Below are positions 39,078-47,318 of a stretch of 64,000 nt of DNA, piece by piece (position 1 is the first letter of the stretch; each line of letters starts with the position of its first letter). The stretch comes from CAWGYT01 sp963826795 (lineage in GTDB: Bacteria > Planctomycetota > Planctomycetia > Pirellulales > Pirellulaceae). Both the position numbers and the translations under genes were made by a program. The stretch lies in assembly GCA_963826795.1 (NCBI GenBank), contig CAWGYT010000010.1, positions 310,001-374,000 on the forward strand. Direction: 5' to 3'. The notes below the pieces were generated by a model. The model saw nothing but the letters and a program-made list of their open reading frames with translations, was not told the origin of the DNA and made no database searches.

Positions 39078-41207
39078 ATGCAGACTGCCGAATTATTTGA
39101 AGTACGGCTTCGCCTCCGACCGGACGTTCGCTGCGCGCTGCAGACCTCCGCCGGCACGCCCTATTACCAGCTTGAAGATCCGCTCACCGGGCGTTTCTAT
39201 CGCATGGGGTGTCGAGAATGGGCCGTCGTGCGACTCCTGGACGGAACCCGCACGCTGGGCCAGGTCCTGGCGGCGCCCCGACCGGCGACGGATCCGCCCG
39301 GCGTGACTGCCGAACAGGCCGTTTCGACCGCCCGCTGGCTCCTGCAAAACCAGCTCGCAACCGTCGTGGGAAATCGGCGCCACCCCCTGTTCGCTCCCAC
39401 GTCTTCCGCGCGCTCGAAGCTGCCTGGCTGGCTCAACCCGGTCTTTCTCCGCGTGCCACTGTTCAATCCCGACCGACTCCTCGCGTGGTGCCTGCCGTGG
39501 TTCGGCTGGACCTTGACGCCGCTCGCCACAGTCGGGTGGTTGGCCACGTGCCTCGCAGCCGGATACCAGGTCGCGGTGCACTGGGAAGAGTTCACGGCCC
39601 CGATCGCCAACATCCTGGCTCCGGACAATTGGCTCTACCTGCTGTTCGTCTGGATCGCACTGAAGGCGGTCCACGAATTTTACCATGGGTTGATTTGCAG
39701 GAAGTTCGGCGGGGAGGTCCCCAGCTGCGGCCTGGTGTTCATCCTCTTCTCCCCCGTGGCCTTCGTCGACGTCACCTCCAGTTGGCGTTTTCGCTCAAAG
39801 TGGCGTCGCATCTACACCGCCGCCGGCGGCATGTACGCCGAGCTGTTTGTTGCCGCGCTGGCCGTTCAGGCGTGGGTGCGAAGCGATCCTGGCATCTGGA
39901 ATCAGTTGTGTCACAATCTGGTCACGATGGCGAGTGTTTCGACGTTGTTGTTCAACAGCAACTTCCTGATGCGTTTCGACGGCTACTACATTGTCTCGGA
40001 CTGCCTCGAGATGCAGAACCTCTACGGATCGGGACAACAATACGTCCGCTATCTGACCCGTCGGTACCTGCTGGGACTACCGCCCCGCGAAGCCGCCTTC
40101 AAGTGGTTCGTCAGGGTGTATGGCGTCGCGTCGCTCGTCTGGCGGATCGTGTTCTACTGTGGGATCGTGCTGACGGCCGCGACGATGTTTCGCGGCGCGG
40201 GCATCGTGATTTCGTTGGGCGTCGGGCTGCTCTGGATTCTTTTGCCGGCCTGCCGCTTCGGGCTCTACCTGTATCGTGGGCACGGACCGGAGCAACCGAA
40301 CCGGCGCCACTTTGCCGTTGTCGCCGGCGGAATTGCCGCCGTGATCGGCGGACTGGTGCTCCTGCCGTGGCCCGGCGGAATCGTTGCCACGGGCGTCGTT
40401 GACTACGAACCGCTTGCCGTGCTCCGCGCCTCCAGCCCGGGGTTCCTCCGCGAGATCAGCGTCCGTCCCGGGGCGGACGTCGTTCCCGGGCAGCCGCTGG
40501 CCAGGATTGAGAATCGGAACCTGGAGCTGGAATTGGCCGCAGCGCAGTTCGCCGTCAAGAAATCCGAGACGTTGATGCAAATGTATCAGGGGGCGGCGCG
40601 TTACGCGGAGTATAAGGTGGAAGCAAAGCACTGCGATTCGTTGCGACGTCGGCAGGCGGAATTGGCCGCCCAGTGTCACGCGCTGGACCTCGTCGCGCCG
40701 TGTGAGGGCCGTGTCTTAAGCCGCGAGCTGACGCATGAATTGGACCAGTACCAGCACGCGGGCGAAGCGGTGCTGGCGATCGGCCGCGAAGAGCACAAGG
40801 CGATTCGGGTCGCCGTCTCCCAGCAAAACGTGGACTTTTTTCTGCGCCAGGTCGGCCGCCAGCCAAGGATTCGGATCAAAGGACGTGGCCGCCCCGTGTC
40901 GGGCGCTCAACTGGCGAAGATCAACCCCCGAGCCACGAAACGCTTGCCTCACCCCGCGCTGGCCGCTCAGAACGGAGGGCCGCTGGCCGTCGTCGCCGCC
41001 AGCTCCGCCCCGTCAGGCGCCGACGACGCGTTCGAACTGGTCGAACCGCATTTTCAGGCGACGGTTGCCTTGCCGGCCGAAGCCGCCCGCAGTCTGAGGG
41101 CGGGCGAACTCGCCCGCGTTCGGCTGGGTGCGGCCGGCGAATCGATCGGGGGCCACCTCTGGAAAACGGCCCAGCGCTGGATTCGACGTAAACTGCGCAC
41201 TTCCTAG
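39078..41207 (+). CDS. PqqD-like / site-2-protease-like (M50) / HlyD three-part membrane protein
   Basis: The start at 39078 gives MQTAELFEVRLRLRPDVRCA. Residues ~20-90 (YYQLEDPLTGRFYRMGCREW, AVVRLLDGTRTLGQVLA) resemble a PqqD-type peptide-binding winged domain. A multi-spanning M50 core follows, with the zinc motif HEFYH (H199, E200, H203) and a later Asp in LMRFDGYYIVSD (D301) as the third ligand. The remaining part is a HlyD-like periplasmic segment (FLREISVRPGADVVPGQPLA, helical hairpin, LDLVAPCEGRVLSRELTHEL). Proteins with this order occur beside HlyD and TolC genes in planctomycetes, suggesting processing or transport of a peptide. It is 709 residues long and its stop faces the TolC gene, 83 bases away. 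No peptide substrate gene was recognised nearby. Confidence 0.85.
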   Translation: MQTAELFEVRLRLRPDVRCALQTSAGTPYYQLEDPLTGRFYRMGCREWAVVRLLDGTRTLGQVLAAPRPATDPPGVTAEQAVSTARWLLQNQLATVVGNRRHPLFAPTSSARSKLPGWLNPVFLRVPLFNPDRLLAWCLPWFGWTLTPLATVGWLATCLAAGYQVAVHWEEFTAPIANILAPDNWLYLLFVWIALKAVHEFYHGLICRKFGGEVPSCGLVFILFSPVAFVDVTSSWRFRSKWRRIYTAAGGMYAELFVAALAVQAWVRSDPGIWNQLCHNLVTMASVSTLLFNSNFLMRFDGYYIVSDCLEMQNLYGSGQQYVRYLTRRYLLGLPPREAAFKWFVRVYGVASLVWRIVFYCGIVLTAATMFRGAGIVISLGVGLLWILLPACRFGLYLYRGHGPEQPNRRHFAVVAGGIAAVIGGLVLLPWPGGIVATGVVDYEPLAVLRASSPGFLREISVRPGADVVPGQPLARIENRNLELELAAAQFAVKKSETLMQMYQGAARYAEYKVEAKHCDSLRRRQAELAAQCHALDLVAPCEGRVLSRELTHELDQYQHAGEAVLAIGREEHKAIRVAVSQQNVDFFLRQVGRQPRIRIKGRGRPVSGAQLAKINPRATKRLPHPALAAQNGGPLAVVAASSAPSGADDAFELVEPHFQATVALPAEAARSLRAGELARVRLGAAGESIGGHLWKTAQRWIRRKLRTS

Positions 41208-41290
41208 ATGAACGCGCGGCCGGCGTGCTTTCGAATTCGCAAGGGAGGTTCAATCCTCGTCACGTTATGCCTCGCGGTCGAGCTGGCCCG

Positions 41291-43318
41291 TTAGCCGGCG
41301 GGGCGTTCGGGCGACTCATCGCCGGCGCTGGAGTGACCCACGGATGCTTCCCCCTTGGGTTCCTCGGCAGGCGGTTCTCGTACCAGCCGGGATCGAGCCC
41401 CACTGCGATATAACCGGAAACCCGGCAGGTAGGATTCACAGTATCGTTCCAGCGAGATCCGCTCGGATTGCAGCAGCGTGCCGACCACGCGCAAGTACTC
41501 GAACTGCGACACACTGAATTCGCGCTGCGCGTTCAGGTAGGCGAATTCCGCGTCGTTCAACCGCTTCTGAGCCTCCAGGAGGTCCTCCAGCAGGAGACTT
41601 GCCGAACGATCGGAGCTCGGAAGCCACTGCCAGCGATCGTAAATGTAATCCACCTCCGCTTTCGCCGCCTCGACCGACTCGTAGTTCGCCCGCATCTCCT
41701 GATAGGTGGTCGCGACGTCCAACACGGCCTCGACCACCTCGGCCTGCACCTGCAGCATGGTGGACCGCAGCCTTTCCTCCAGTTGCTTCAACTCGTGGCG
41801 GCGCCGATCGTACCGTGCTTTGGCCGCTCGGTTCCAGGGCGCATACTCGTACACCAGGCCAATCGTGTAGCTGGGCTCACCCACGCTGTACTGGTTGATG
41901 ATCGCCCCGCCGATATCACTGTTGCCGCGGAGGCCGCTGGCGTACGTTTCCATTACCAGATTTAGCGCCGGGCGCTTCTCGTTCTTGGCGACTGACAGCC
42001 GCACGCCGGCGGCTTTGATCTGCTGGAGTGCTTGCGAGATTTCCGGACGCGCCTGGAGCGCGAGATCCACGGACGCATCCAAATCCACCTCGCGGGCCTG
42101 ATCGGTGGGGACGTCCGTGGGAATCAGTTCCTGGGCGAGCGAGTCACCCAGCGCGGGGTCATTGACCAGGGCTCGCAAACGCGTTTCCGCGCTCTTGACC
42201 TCCGTTTCGGCTCGAAAAATTTCCGCTCGGCGTGACCTCACGGCCGAACGGGCTTTGAGGATCTGGCTGAGCAGGGCGTCGATTTCTTGCCGCTGCTCTA
42301 ATTGGTCGAGGACTTCTTCGGCCTGCGCCAATAAGCGACGTTTCTGCAACAGCTCGCCCCGCTTCAGGTAAAGTTGCCAATAGGTTCGTGAGACGGCGAC
42401 GAGTTGGTCTTGCAGTAACTTGCTGAATTCGTTCATCCCGACTTCCGTCTCGATTTCAGCGAGGACCGTCAGGGCGGTGTTGTACGCTCGTCCCGCATTC
42501 CGCCACAGCGGCTGCGTGTAGTTGATCGTCAGCTGCGACGTGCCCTGGTTCTTGGGCGTGAAGAAGTCCGAGTTCGTGTTCTGGTGGCCGATTTCCTGGC
42601 CGACCTCGACTTGGCCACCCCAGGTATTGCGCCGGCGCACGCCGGTGCGTGACGTGAAGTTGTCGTCGCGGAACCGATTCGGACCGCCCGTCGTCAAGAC
42701 GTTCCCTACCGGTTGGCTCAAATCGGCCCACTGCGACTCGACGAACGTGATCCAGTCGAACTGGGCGTCGGCCTCCATGATTGACGTTTGGCGGATCAGC
42801 GGGATCTCCTTGATGACCTGGACGTCAGGCGAGTGCTGCAGCGCGGACGTCAACAACTGCTCCAGCGTGATCGGAATCGCGCTGTCGGACGCTCGCAAGG
42901 GTGCGTAGATGGATTGCTTCCACCAAATCGTCTCCGCGGCCGGCTCGGGTTGCGGTGGGCTCGGTTCGCCCGGAGACGGCAGCTCCTCGGAACGTTGTCC
43001 GGACGAGTTCGCCTCGGGGGGCAACGCCCGGATCCGCCGTAAATCGCGCTGGTCGTCATCTTGCTCGAAAGCGGCGGGCGAATCGACGGCGGCCAGACGG
43101 CGGATGGCCCCGCGGGCCGCGGCAGTCTGGGGCGGCGGCCCGATGTCCGACTGCTCCCGATCCGCTGCCAAAGGGGCCCGAATTTGCGGCGGTTGTGCCC
43201 GACTCGCCAGGGAAAGCGTGGCCAATCCCAGGAGGGACAGCGCACTCAGTCGCCACCGTGAGGTCAGCCTCCGGCGCGGTAGGAAAACTCGGATGCCGTC
43301 CGTGTGCCGCATGCCCAT
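41291..43318 (-). CDS. TolC-family outer-membrane efflux protein
   Basis: TolC proteins form the outer-membrane and periplasmic exit duct of type I and RND-type exporters. From MGMRHTDGIRVFLPRRRLTS (43318; 43312 is equally possible) there is a signal region ending at ASRAQ, then a Pro/Glu-rich linker and the paired TolC repeats: ITLEQLLTSALQHSPDVQVI and VDLDASVDLALQARPEISQA. Each is followed by long coiled helices (LLQKRRLLAQAEEVLDQLEQ; AEFAYLNAQREFSVSQFEYL) and by strands. About 675 residues, longer than E. coli TolC mainly because of the N-terminal linker and C-terminal tail. It faces the HlyD/GAF-HlyD/M50-HlyD genes and is the obvious outlet for them. Confidence 0.92.
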   Translation of the reverse strand: MGMRHTDGIRVFLPRRRLTSRWRLSALSLLGLATLSLASRAQPPQIRAPLAADREQSDIGPPPQTAAARGAIRRLAAVDSPAAFEQDDDQRDLRRIRALPPEANSSGQRSEELPSPGEPSPPQPEPAAETIWWKQSIYAPLRASDSAIPITLEQLLTSALQHSPDVQVIKEIPLIRQTSIMEADAQFDWITFVESQWADLSQPVGNVLTTGGPNRFRDDNFTSRTGVRRRNTWGGQVEVGQEIGHQNTNSDFFTPKNQGTSQLTINYTQPLWRNAGRAYNTALTVLAEIETEVGMNEFSKLLQDQLVAVSRTYWQLYLKRGELLQKRRLLAQAEEVLDQLEQRQEIDALLSQILKARSAVRSRRAEIFRAETEVKSAETRLRALVNDPALGDSLAQELIPTDVPTDQAREVDLDASVDLALQARPEISQALQQIKAAGVRLSVAKNEKRPALNLVMETYASGLRGNSDIGGAIINQYSVGEPSYTIGLVYEYAPWNRAAKARYDRRRHELKQLEERLRSTMLQVQAEVVEAVLDVATTYQEMRANYESVEAAKAEVDYIYDRWQWLPSSDRSASLLLEDLLEAQKRLNDAEFAYLNAQREFSVSQFEYLRVVGTLLQSERISLERYCESYLPGFRLYRSGARSRLVREPPAEEPKGEASVGHSSAGDESPERPAG

Positions 43319-43721
43319 TCCGTCTGGCGAGTCAGTTGAAGCGTGTGGGCAACAGTTCCTCGAAACAGCGCAGGCGCGTCGTTCCTCGGACTCTTGTCTT
43401 TCTTCTCTTCGGCGGGTGGAGCCATAAATCCGAGCCGAGACGGCGGGCGCGGGGCAATCGTTGCGCGTCACCCAACCGGCTCAATCAATGCGCTTCCGCT
43501 AGAGTGCCGCTCAAGCGTGGTGGGAGGCCCCCATCACCGGACTCACGCCGGGTAACTCACCGGGTTGTGCAGCTCAGGCAGAGCCGGAGGCGTGGGCGCT
43601 GGAGGAGACGGAGCTCGTGCCGCCACGTTGCATGAAACCGAATTCTGCGGGATAATCCCCACGCTTCTGCGGAATGCGGCGCATTCTGCCCAGGAACACC
43701 GTGTCAGCGAAGGAATTGGCC

Positions 43722-44795
43722 GTGGCCCATTTCATTGGTGTGGATGTTGGCGGCACGACCAGCACGATCTGCGTCGGCAATGAACGGCGCGAAGTGTGCT
43801 ACGTCTCGGACCAATTCGAAACTCGCTCCGACGAAGGCCCCCACGCCACGGTCGCGGCGATCGTCCATGAAGCCCTCAAGGGTGCCAAGCAGGCCGGGTG
43901 CGCGATTCACGACGTGGAGGCGGTGGGCCTGGCAACGCCCGGTCCCGCCACGCTCGACGGCGTGCTGCTCAAGACTCCCAACCTGGATCCCCAACGGTGG
44001 GACCGCTTTCCGATTCGAGCCGAATTGGAGCGGGCATTTCAGCAGCATCAGCCGCAGCTTCGTGTCCACTACATCGGGGACGGGCAGGCCGCGGCCCTGG
44101 GTGAATTCGCGCTTCGCAGCGGGAGCGTTTCCTGGAGTCGCGTGGCGGCCAGTCACGCGCCCGAATCAATTTCGTCCCTGTTCATGGTGATCGTCGGGAC
44201 CGGCTTGGGCGGAGGGGCCGTCCGCGAAGGTGTCCCCGTCCGCGGGATGGGAGGCCGCGCCGGGCACGTGGGGCACATTCTGCTGCCGGTTTATGCGTTT
44301 CGCGAAGAACACGATCGCCGGCTACTGGTGGGAAACAGCTACTGTACTGCCGAGTCCACGATCTCGCTGACAGGACTCAGCCATCAATTGGAGCATCGTC
44401 TGAGCCTGCAGCAGTGGCGCGATCATGAACTGAACGCCCTTCCCGGTTCAACGCGTGATAAGGCCAAGCGGCTCCGCGGCCTCGCCGCCGCCGGAGATCC
44501 GCTGGCCAGGCAACTGTTCGACGACCAAGCGCGGGCCCTCGGTATCGCGCTGCTGAGTGTCAACTACTTGGGTGACTACGATCGGCTGGTGATCGGTGGC
44601 GGTGTGTGCGATCTGGCGGCCGACGTGCGAGATGCCTACCGGCAGCGGGCCGAAGAGTCCTATCTGCGCCACGCCCTGGATGGCTTCCGCGACAAGGGCG
44701 TTATCGAGTTTTCCATTTGCGGCGATGACGCACCGGTCATCGGCGCCCTCGCCTGGGTGATTTCGCGCTGCCGCCCTGCCTCACTCATTACGTGA
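43722..44795 (+). CDS. ROK-family sugar kinase lacking the usual zinc motif
   Basis: ROK kinases phosphorylate glucose, N-acetylglucosamine and similar sugars. The GTG at 43722 has AAGGA upstream; an in-frame ATG at 43674 is the alternative. Visible motifs are the phosphate loop HFIGVDVGGTTSTICVGNER, GLATPGPATLDG, IGDGQAAALGEFAL, IVGTGLGGGAVREG and LVIGGGVCDLAADV. The family's zinc site, CxCGxxGC after GHxxH, is absent: the region reads GRAGHVGHILLPVYAFREEH without the cysteines. A distinct ROK subgroup or a changed substrate is therefore likely. Its end overlaps the tail of the convergent oxidoreductase gene by 8 bases. Confidence 0.85.
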   Translation: MAHFIGVDVGGTTSTICVGNERREVCYVSDQFETRSDEGPHATVAAIVHEALKGAKQAGCAIHDVEAVGLATPGPATLDGVLLKTPNLDPQRWDRFPIRAELERAFQQHQPQLRVHYIGDGQAAALGEFALRSGSVSWSRVAASHAPESISSLFMVIVGTGLGGGAVREGVPVRGMGGRAGHVGHILLPVYAFREEHDRRLLVGNSYCTAESTISLTGLSHQLEHRLSLQQWRDHELNALPGSTRDKAKRLRGLAAAGDPLARQLFDDQARALGIALLSVNYLGDYDRLVIGGGVCDLAADVRDAYRQRAEESYLRHALDGFRDKGVIEFSICGDDAPVIGALAWVISRCRPASLIT

Positions 44796-45978
44796 CCTCG
44801 TCCAGGCGGATGGGCGTTCGATTCTGATCGGATAGCACGACCGCAGCCAAGACACGTTGGACCTGGAACGCGTCGGCGAAATCGGGGAGCGGGACGACGG
44901 CCTGCCGACCGCCCAGCACCTCGAGCATGTCGGCTGCCTGGTTGATAAAGCTGTGCTCGTAGCCCAGGACGTGAGCCACGGGCCACCAGGCACTGGCATA
45001 CGGGTGGCCCGCGTTGCCGTTGGTCACGTTGATCGTCGACCAACCCTGCAGGTCCTCCGGCAGCGTCGCGTCATACCAATCCAACTCGTTCATTCGCTCG
45101 AAATTGAAGCGAATGGCGCCCTGATCGCCGTGGATCTCCAATCGATTCGCATTCTTATAGCCGGTCGAGAGCCGGGTGGCTTCGAACGAGGCCAGGGCGC
45201 CGCTTCCCATCCGAGCGAGGAACAGTACGATGTCATCGACCGTGCTCCGCCCGGTGCGCTGGCTTGTCGCCGCGCCCCGTCCCGAGATCTCGCCCCCGCC
45301 GGTTTCGAGAATCGCCCGCTCCTTGATCACGGTCTCCATCGCGGCGCCGATCACTTCGCTGACTTCATCGCCGGTAATGAAGCGAGCCATATCGATCGTA
45401 TGAGCACAGAGATCTCCCAGCGAACCGGTGCCGGAGACCTCGCCGTCAAATCGCCACATCAAGGGCGTGTCCGGTCCGGCCCAATCCTGCATGTAACTGC
45501 CGCGGATCTGATAAATCCGTCCCAGCTTTCCCTGCTGACATAGCTGGTGTGCAAAAGCCACCGCCGGACAACGTCGATAGTTGTACCAGACGAAGGTCTT
45601 TCCCGTCGCTTTGGCCGCCGCCTCGACCATCTGCCGGGCGCCGTCCAGTGTGTTGGCCAGTGGCTTTTCACACGCGACATGCTTGCCAGCCTCCAAGGCC
45701 GCGATCGAATGCTCCGCGTGCACGTTGTTGGGCGTGACCACGTCGACCAGATCGATCTCGGGAATGGCCACCGTGGCCTTCCAATCGTTGCTGGCGTTCC
45801 GCCAACCCCAACGCTGCGCAAACTCGGTCGTTTCCGCCTGATTGCGTGCGGCCACCGTGTGCATCACGGGTTGGATCGGCAGGTCGAAGAATTTCGACAC
45901 CTTCAGATACGCATTCGAATGCGCACGTCCCATGAACTTGGTGCCCACAAGGGCGATATTGCACGATTCGCCTGGCAT
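44788..45978 (-). CDS. Gfo/Idh/MocA family oxidoreductase
   Basis: These NAD(P)-dependent enzymes oxidise or reduce sugars and inositols. The start at 45978 (MPGESCNIALVGTKFMGRAH) has a good GGGGGAG ribosome site. The Rossmann fold shows LVGTKFMGRAHSNAYL in place of GxGxxG, and the conserved VTPNNVHAEHSIAALEAGKH, VACEKPLANTLDGARQM with the catalytic Lys in CEKPLA. The C-domain has YNYRRCPAVAFAHQL, SLGDLCAHTIDMARFITGDE and NRLEIHGDQGAIRFNFERM. About 396 residues, no Tat leader, so cytoplasmic. It lies 42 bases downstream of a second oxidoreductase on the same strand, and the two are probably cotranscribed. The substrate is unknown. Confidence 0.93.
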   Translation of the reverse strand: MPGESCNIALVGTKFMGRAHSNAYLKVSKFFDLPIQPVMHTVAARNQAETTEFAQRWGWRNASNDWKATVAIPEIDLVDVVTPNNVHAEHSIAALEAGKHVACEKPLANTLDGARQMVEAAAKATGKTFVWYNYRRCPAVAFAHQLCQQGKLGRIYQIRGSYMQDWAGPDTPLMWRFDGEVSGTGSLGDLCAHTIDMARFITGDEVSEVIGAAMETVIKERAILETGGGEISGRGAATSQRTGRSTVDDIVLFLARMGSGALASFEATRLSTGYKNANRLEIHGDQGAIRFNFERMNELDWYDATLPEDLQGWSTINVTNGNAGHPYASAWWPVAHVLGYEHSFINQAADMLEVLGGRQAVVPLPDFADAFQVQRVLAAVVLSDQNRTPIRLDEVT

Positions 45979-46020
45979 TTCAGCTCCCCCTCTCACTTTG
46001 TCAACGTCCTTAGGTTCCGC

Positions 46021-47178
46021 TCAATAGCTCACGTCGACCCAACCCCTGGCCTTGTGGCTGGCCAGAATCGCCTCGCAGATCGCGACCTCTTTGTGGCCGT
46101 CCTCGAACGTGCTCCAATCCGGCTCAGCCGGGACCTTTCCGCTGGCGACCGCGCGGTAGACGTTGCGGAAAAGATTCTTCGGACCATCTGGATATCCTTC
46201 GGAATGCCCGCCTGGATAATGAGCAAACTCGCGCACCTTGGCATGCAACAAGGCCGGGTCCTTGGCCAGGATCTCGTTGGCCTTGTCGCGGTACCCGAGC
46301 CACATTTCGTTGGGATTTTCTTGGTCCCAAGCCATCGCGCATTTCGAACCGTCGATCTCGAAGTACAGTCGGTTCTTGCGGCCAGCCGAGACCTGGCTCA
46401 CCGTGAACACGCCATGAGCGCCGCCGGAGAGCTCGATCAGCACCGAGGCGTAGTCTTCGGTCTTGATTTCCTGAGGCTCGTAATCCGACGGCGAGAGTGT
46501 TTTGCCGGCGTAGGTCTCAACCTCTTTCTTCGGCTTCATCCGCGTCGGGTGGATCGTCCGGAGGTCGGCGCACACCTTGGTGATCGACTGGCCCGTGATG
46601 AACTGCAACAGATCGCACCAATGACTACCAATGTCCGCGATCGCCCGGCTCTCTCCCGACATTTCGGGCTGGAGTCGCCAGTTCCAATCCGTCGGCAGGA
46701 ACAGCCAATCCTGCAGGTACGAGCCGTGGATCGAAAAAACCTCCCCCACATCGCCCAGGTTGACCATTTCGCGGGCATGCTGGATCAGCGGATAAAAGCG
46801 GTAGTTGAAGTCGACGGCGTGGATCTTCCCGGACTGCTGTGCGAGCCGCACCAGCTCGCGACTTTCCTGCGTCGTCATGGCCAGCGGCTTTTCACTGATG
46901 ACATGTTTGCCGGCGGCCAGAATATCCTTGTTGACCTGGAAATGCAGATGATTCGGCGTGCAATTGTGAACCACCTGAATCTCGTCGTCCGCCAGCAGAT
47001 CCTGATAGTTGCCGTAGGCCTTGGGAATCGACATGGCCTCCGCCTTGTCCTTGGCGAGCCCTGCGTTGGCTTCGGCGAGTGCCACGATTTCCACATTGCC
47101 CAGACGCCGTGCGGCCTCGACGTGGGCTGGCCCGATGAAGCCAGTGCCAATGATTCCGGCGGGGATTTTCGATGCCAT
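46021..47178 (-). CDS. Gfo/Idh/MocA family oxidoreductase
   Basis: The start at 47178 gives MASKIPAGIIGTGFIGPAHV with the full dinucleotide motif GTGFIG. The catalytic region reads ISEKPLAMTTQESRELVRLA, preceded by HNCTPNHLHFQVNKDILAAG. The C-terminal sheet domain has DFNYRFYPLIQHAREMV, ADIGSHWCDLLQFITGQSI and RLYFEIDGSKCAMAWDQENP. HSEGYPDGPKNLFRNVYRAV near the end is often seen in the planctomycete sugar-oxidoreductase subgroup. About 385 residues, cytoplasmic. It is followed by the oxidoreductase at 44788-45978, and the ROK kinase faces the pair, so a sugar pathway is plausible. Confidence 0.93.
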   Translation of the reverse strand: MASKIPAGIIGTGFIGPAHVEAARRLGNVEIVALAEANAGLAKDKAEAMSIPKAYGNYQDLLADDEIQVVHNCTPNHLHFQVNKDILAAGKHVISEKPLAMTTQESRELVRLAQQSGKIHAVDFNYRFYPLIQHAREMVNLGDVGEVFSIHGSYLQDWLFLPTDWNWRLQPEMSGESRAIADIGSHWCDLLQFITGQSITKVCADLRTIHPTRMKPKKEVETYAGKTLSPSDYEPQEIKTEDYASVLIELSGGAHGVFTVSQVSAGRKNRLYFEIDGSKCAMAWDQENPNEMWLGYRDKANEILAKDPALLHAKVREFAHYPGGHSEGYPDGPKNLFRNVYRAVASGKVPAEPDWSTFEDGHKEVAICEAILASHKARGWVDVSY

Positions 47179-47318
47179 GCGCGAACTCTCCGTTTGGGGC
47201 CCTGGGGCGTGCAACTCGGCTGGACGGGGGCCATCAAGATCTGAGATGGTCAAGCGTTAAAGCTCGGATTCTATGGTGCGCCCAACGGAGGTCGCAACCG
47301 GACCGTGAGCGATTTTTT

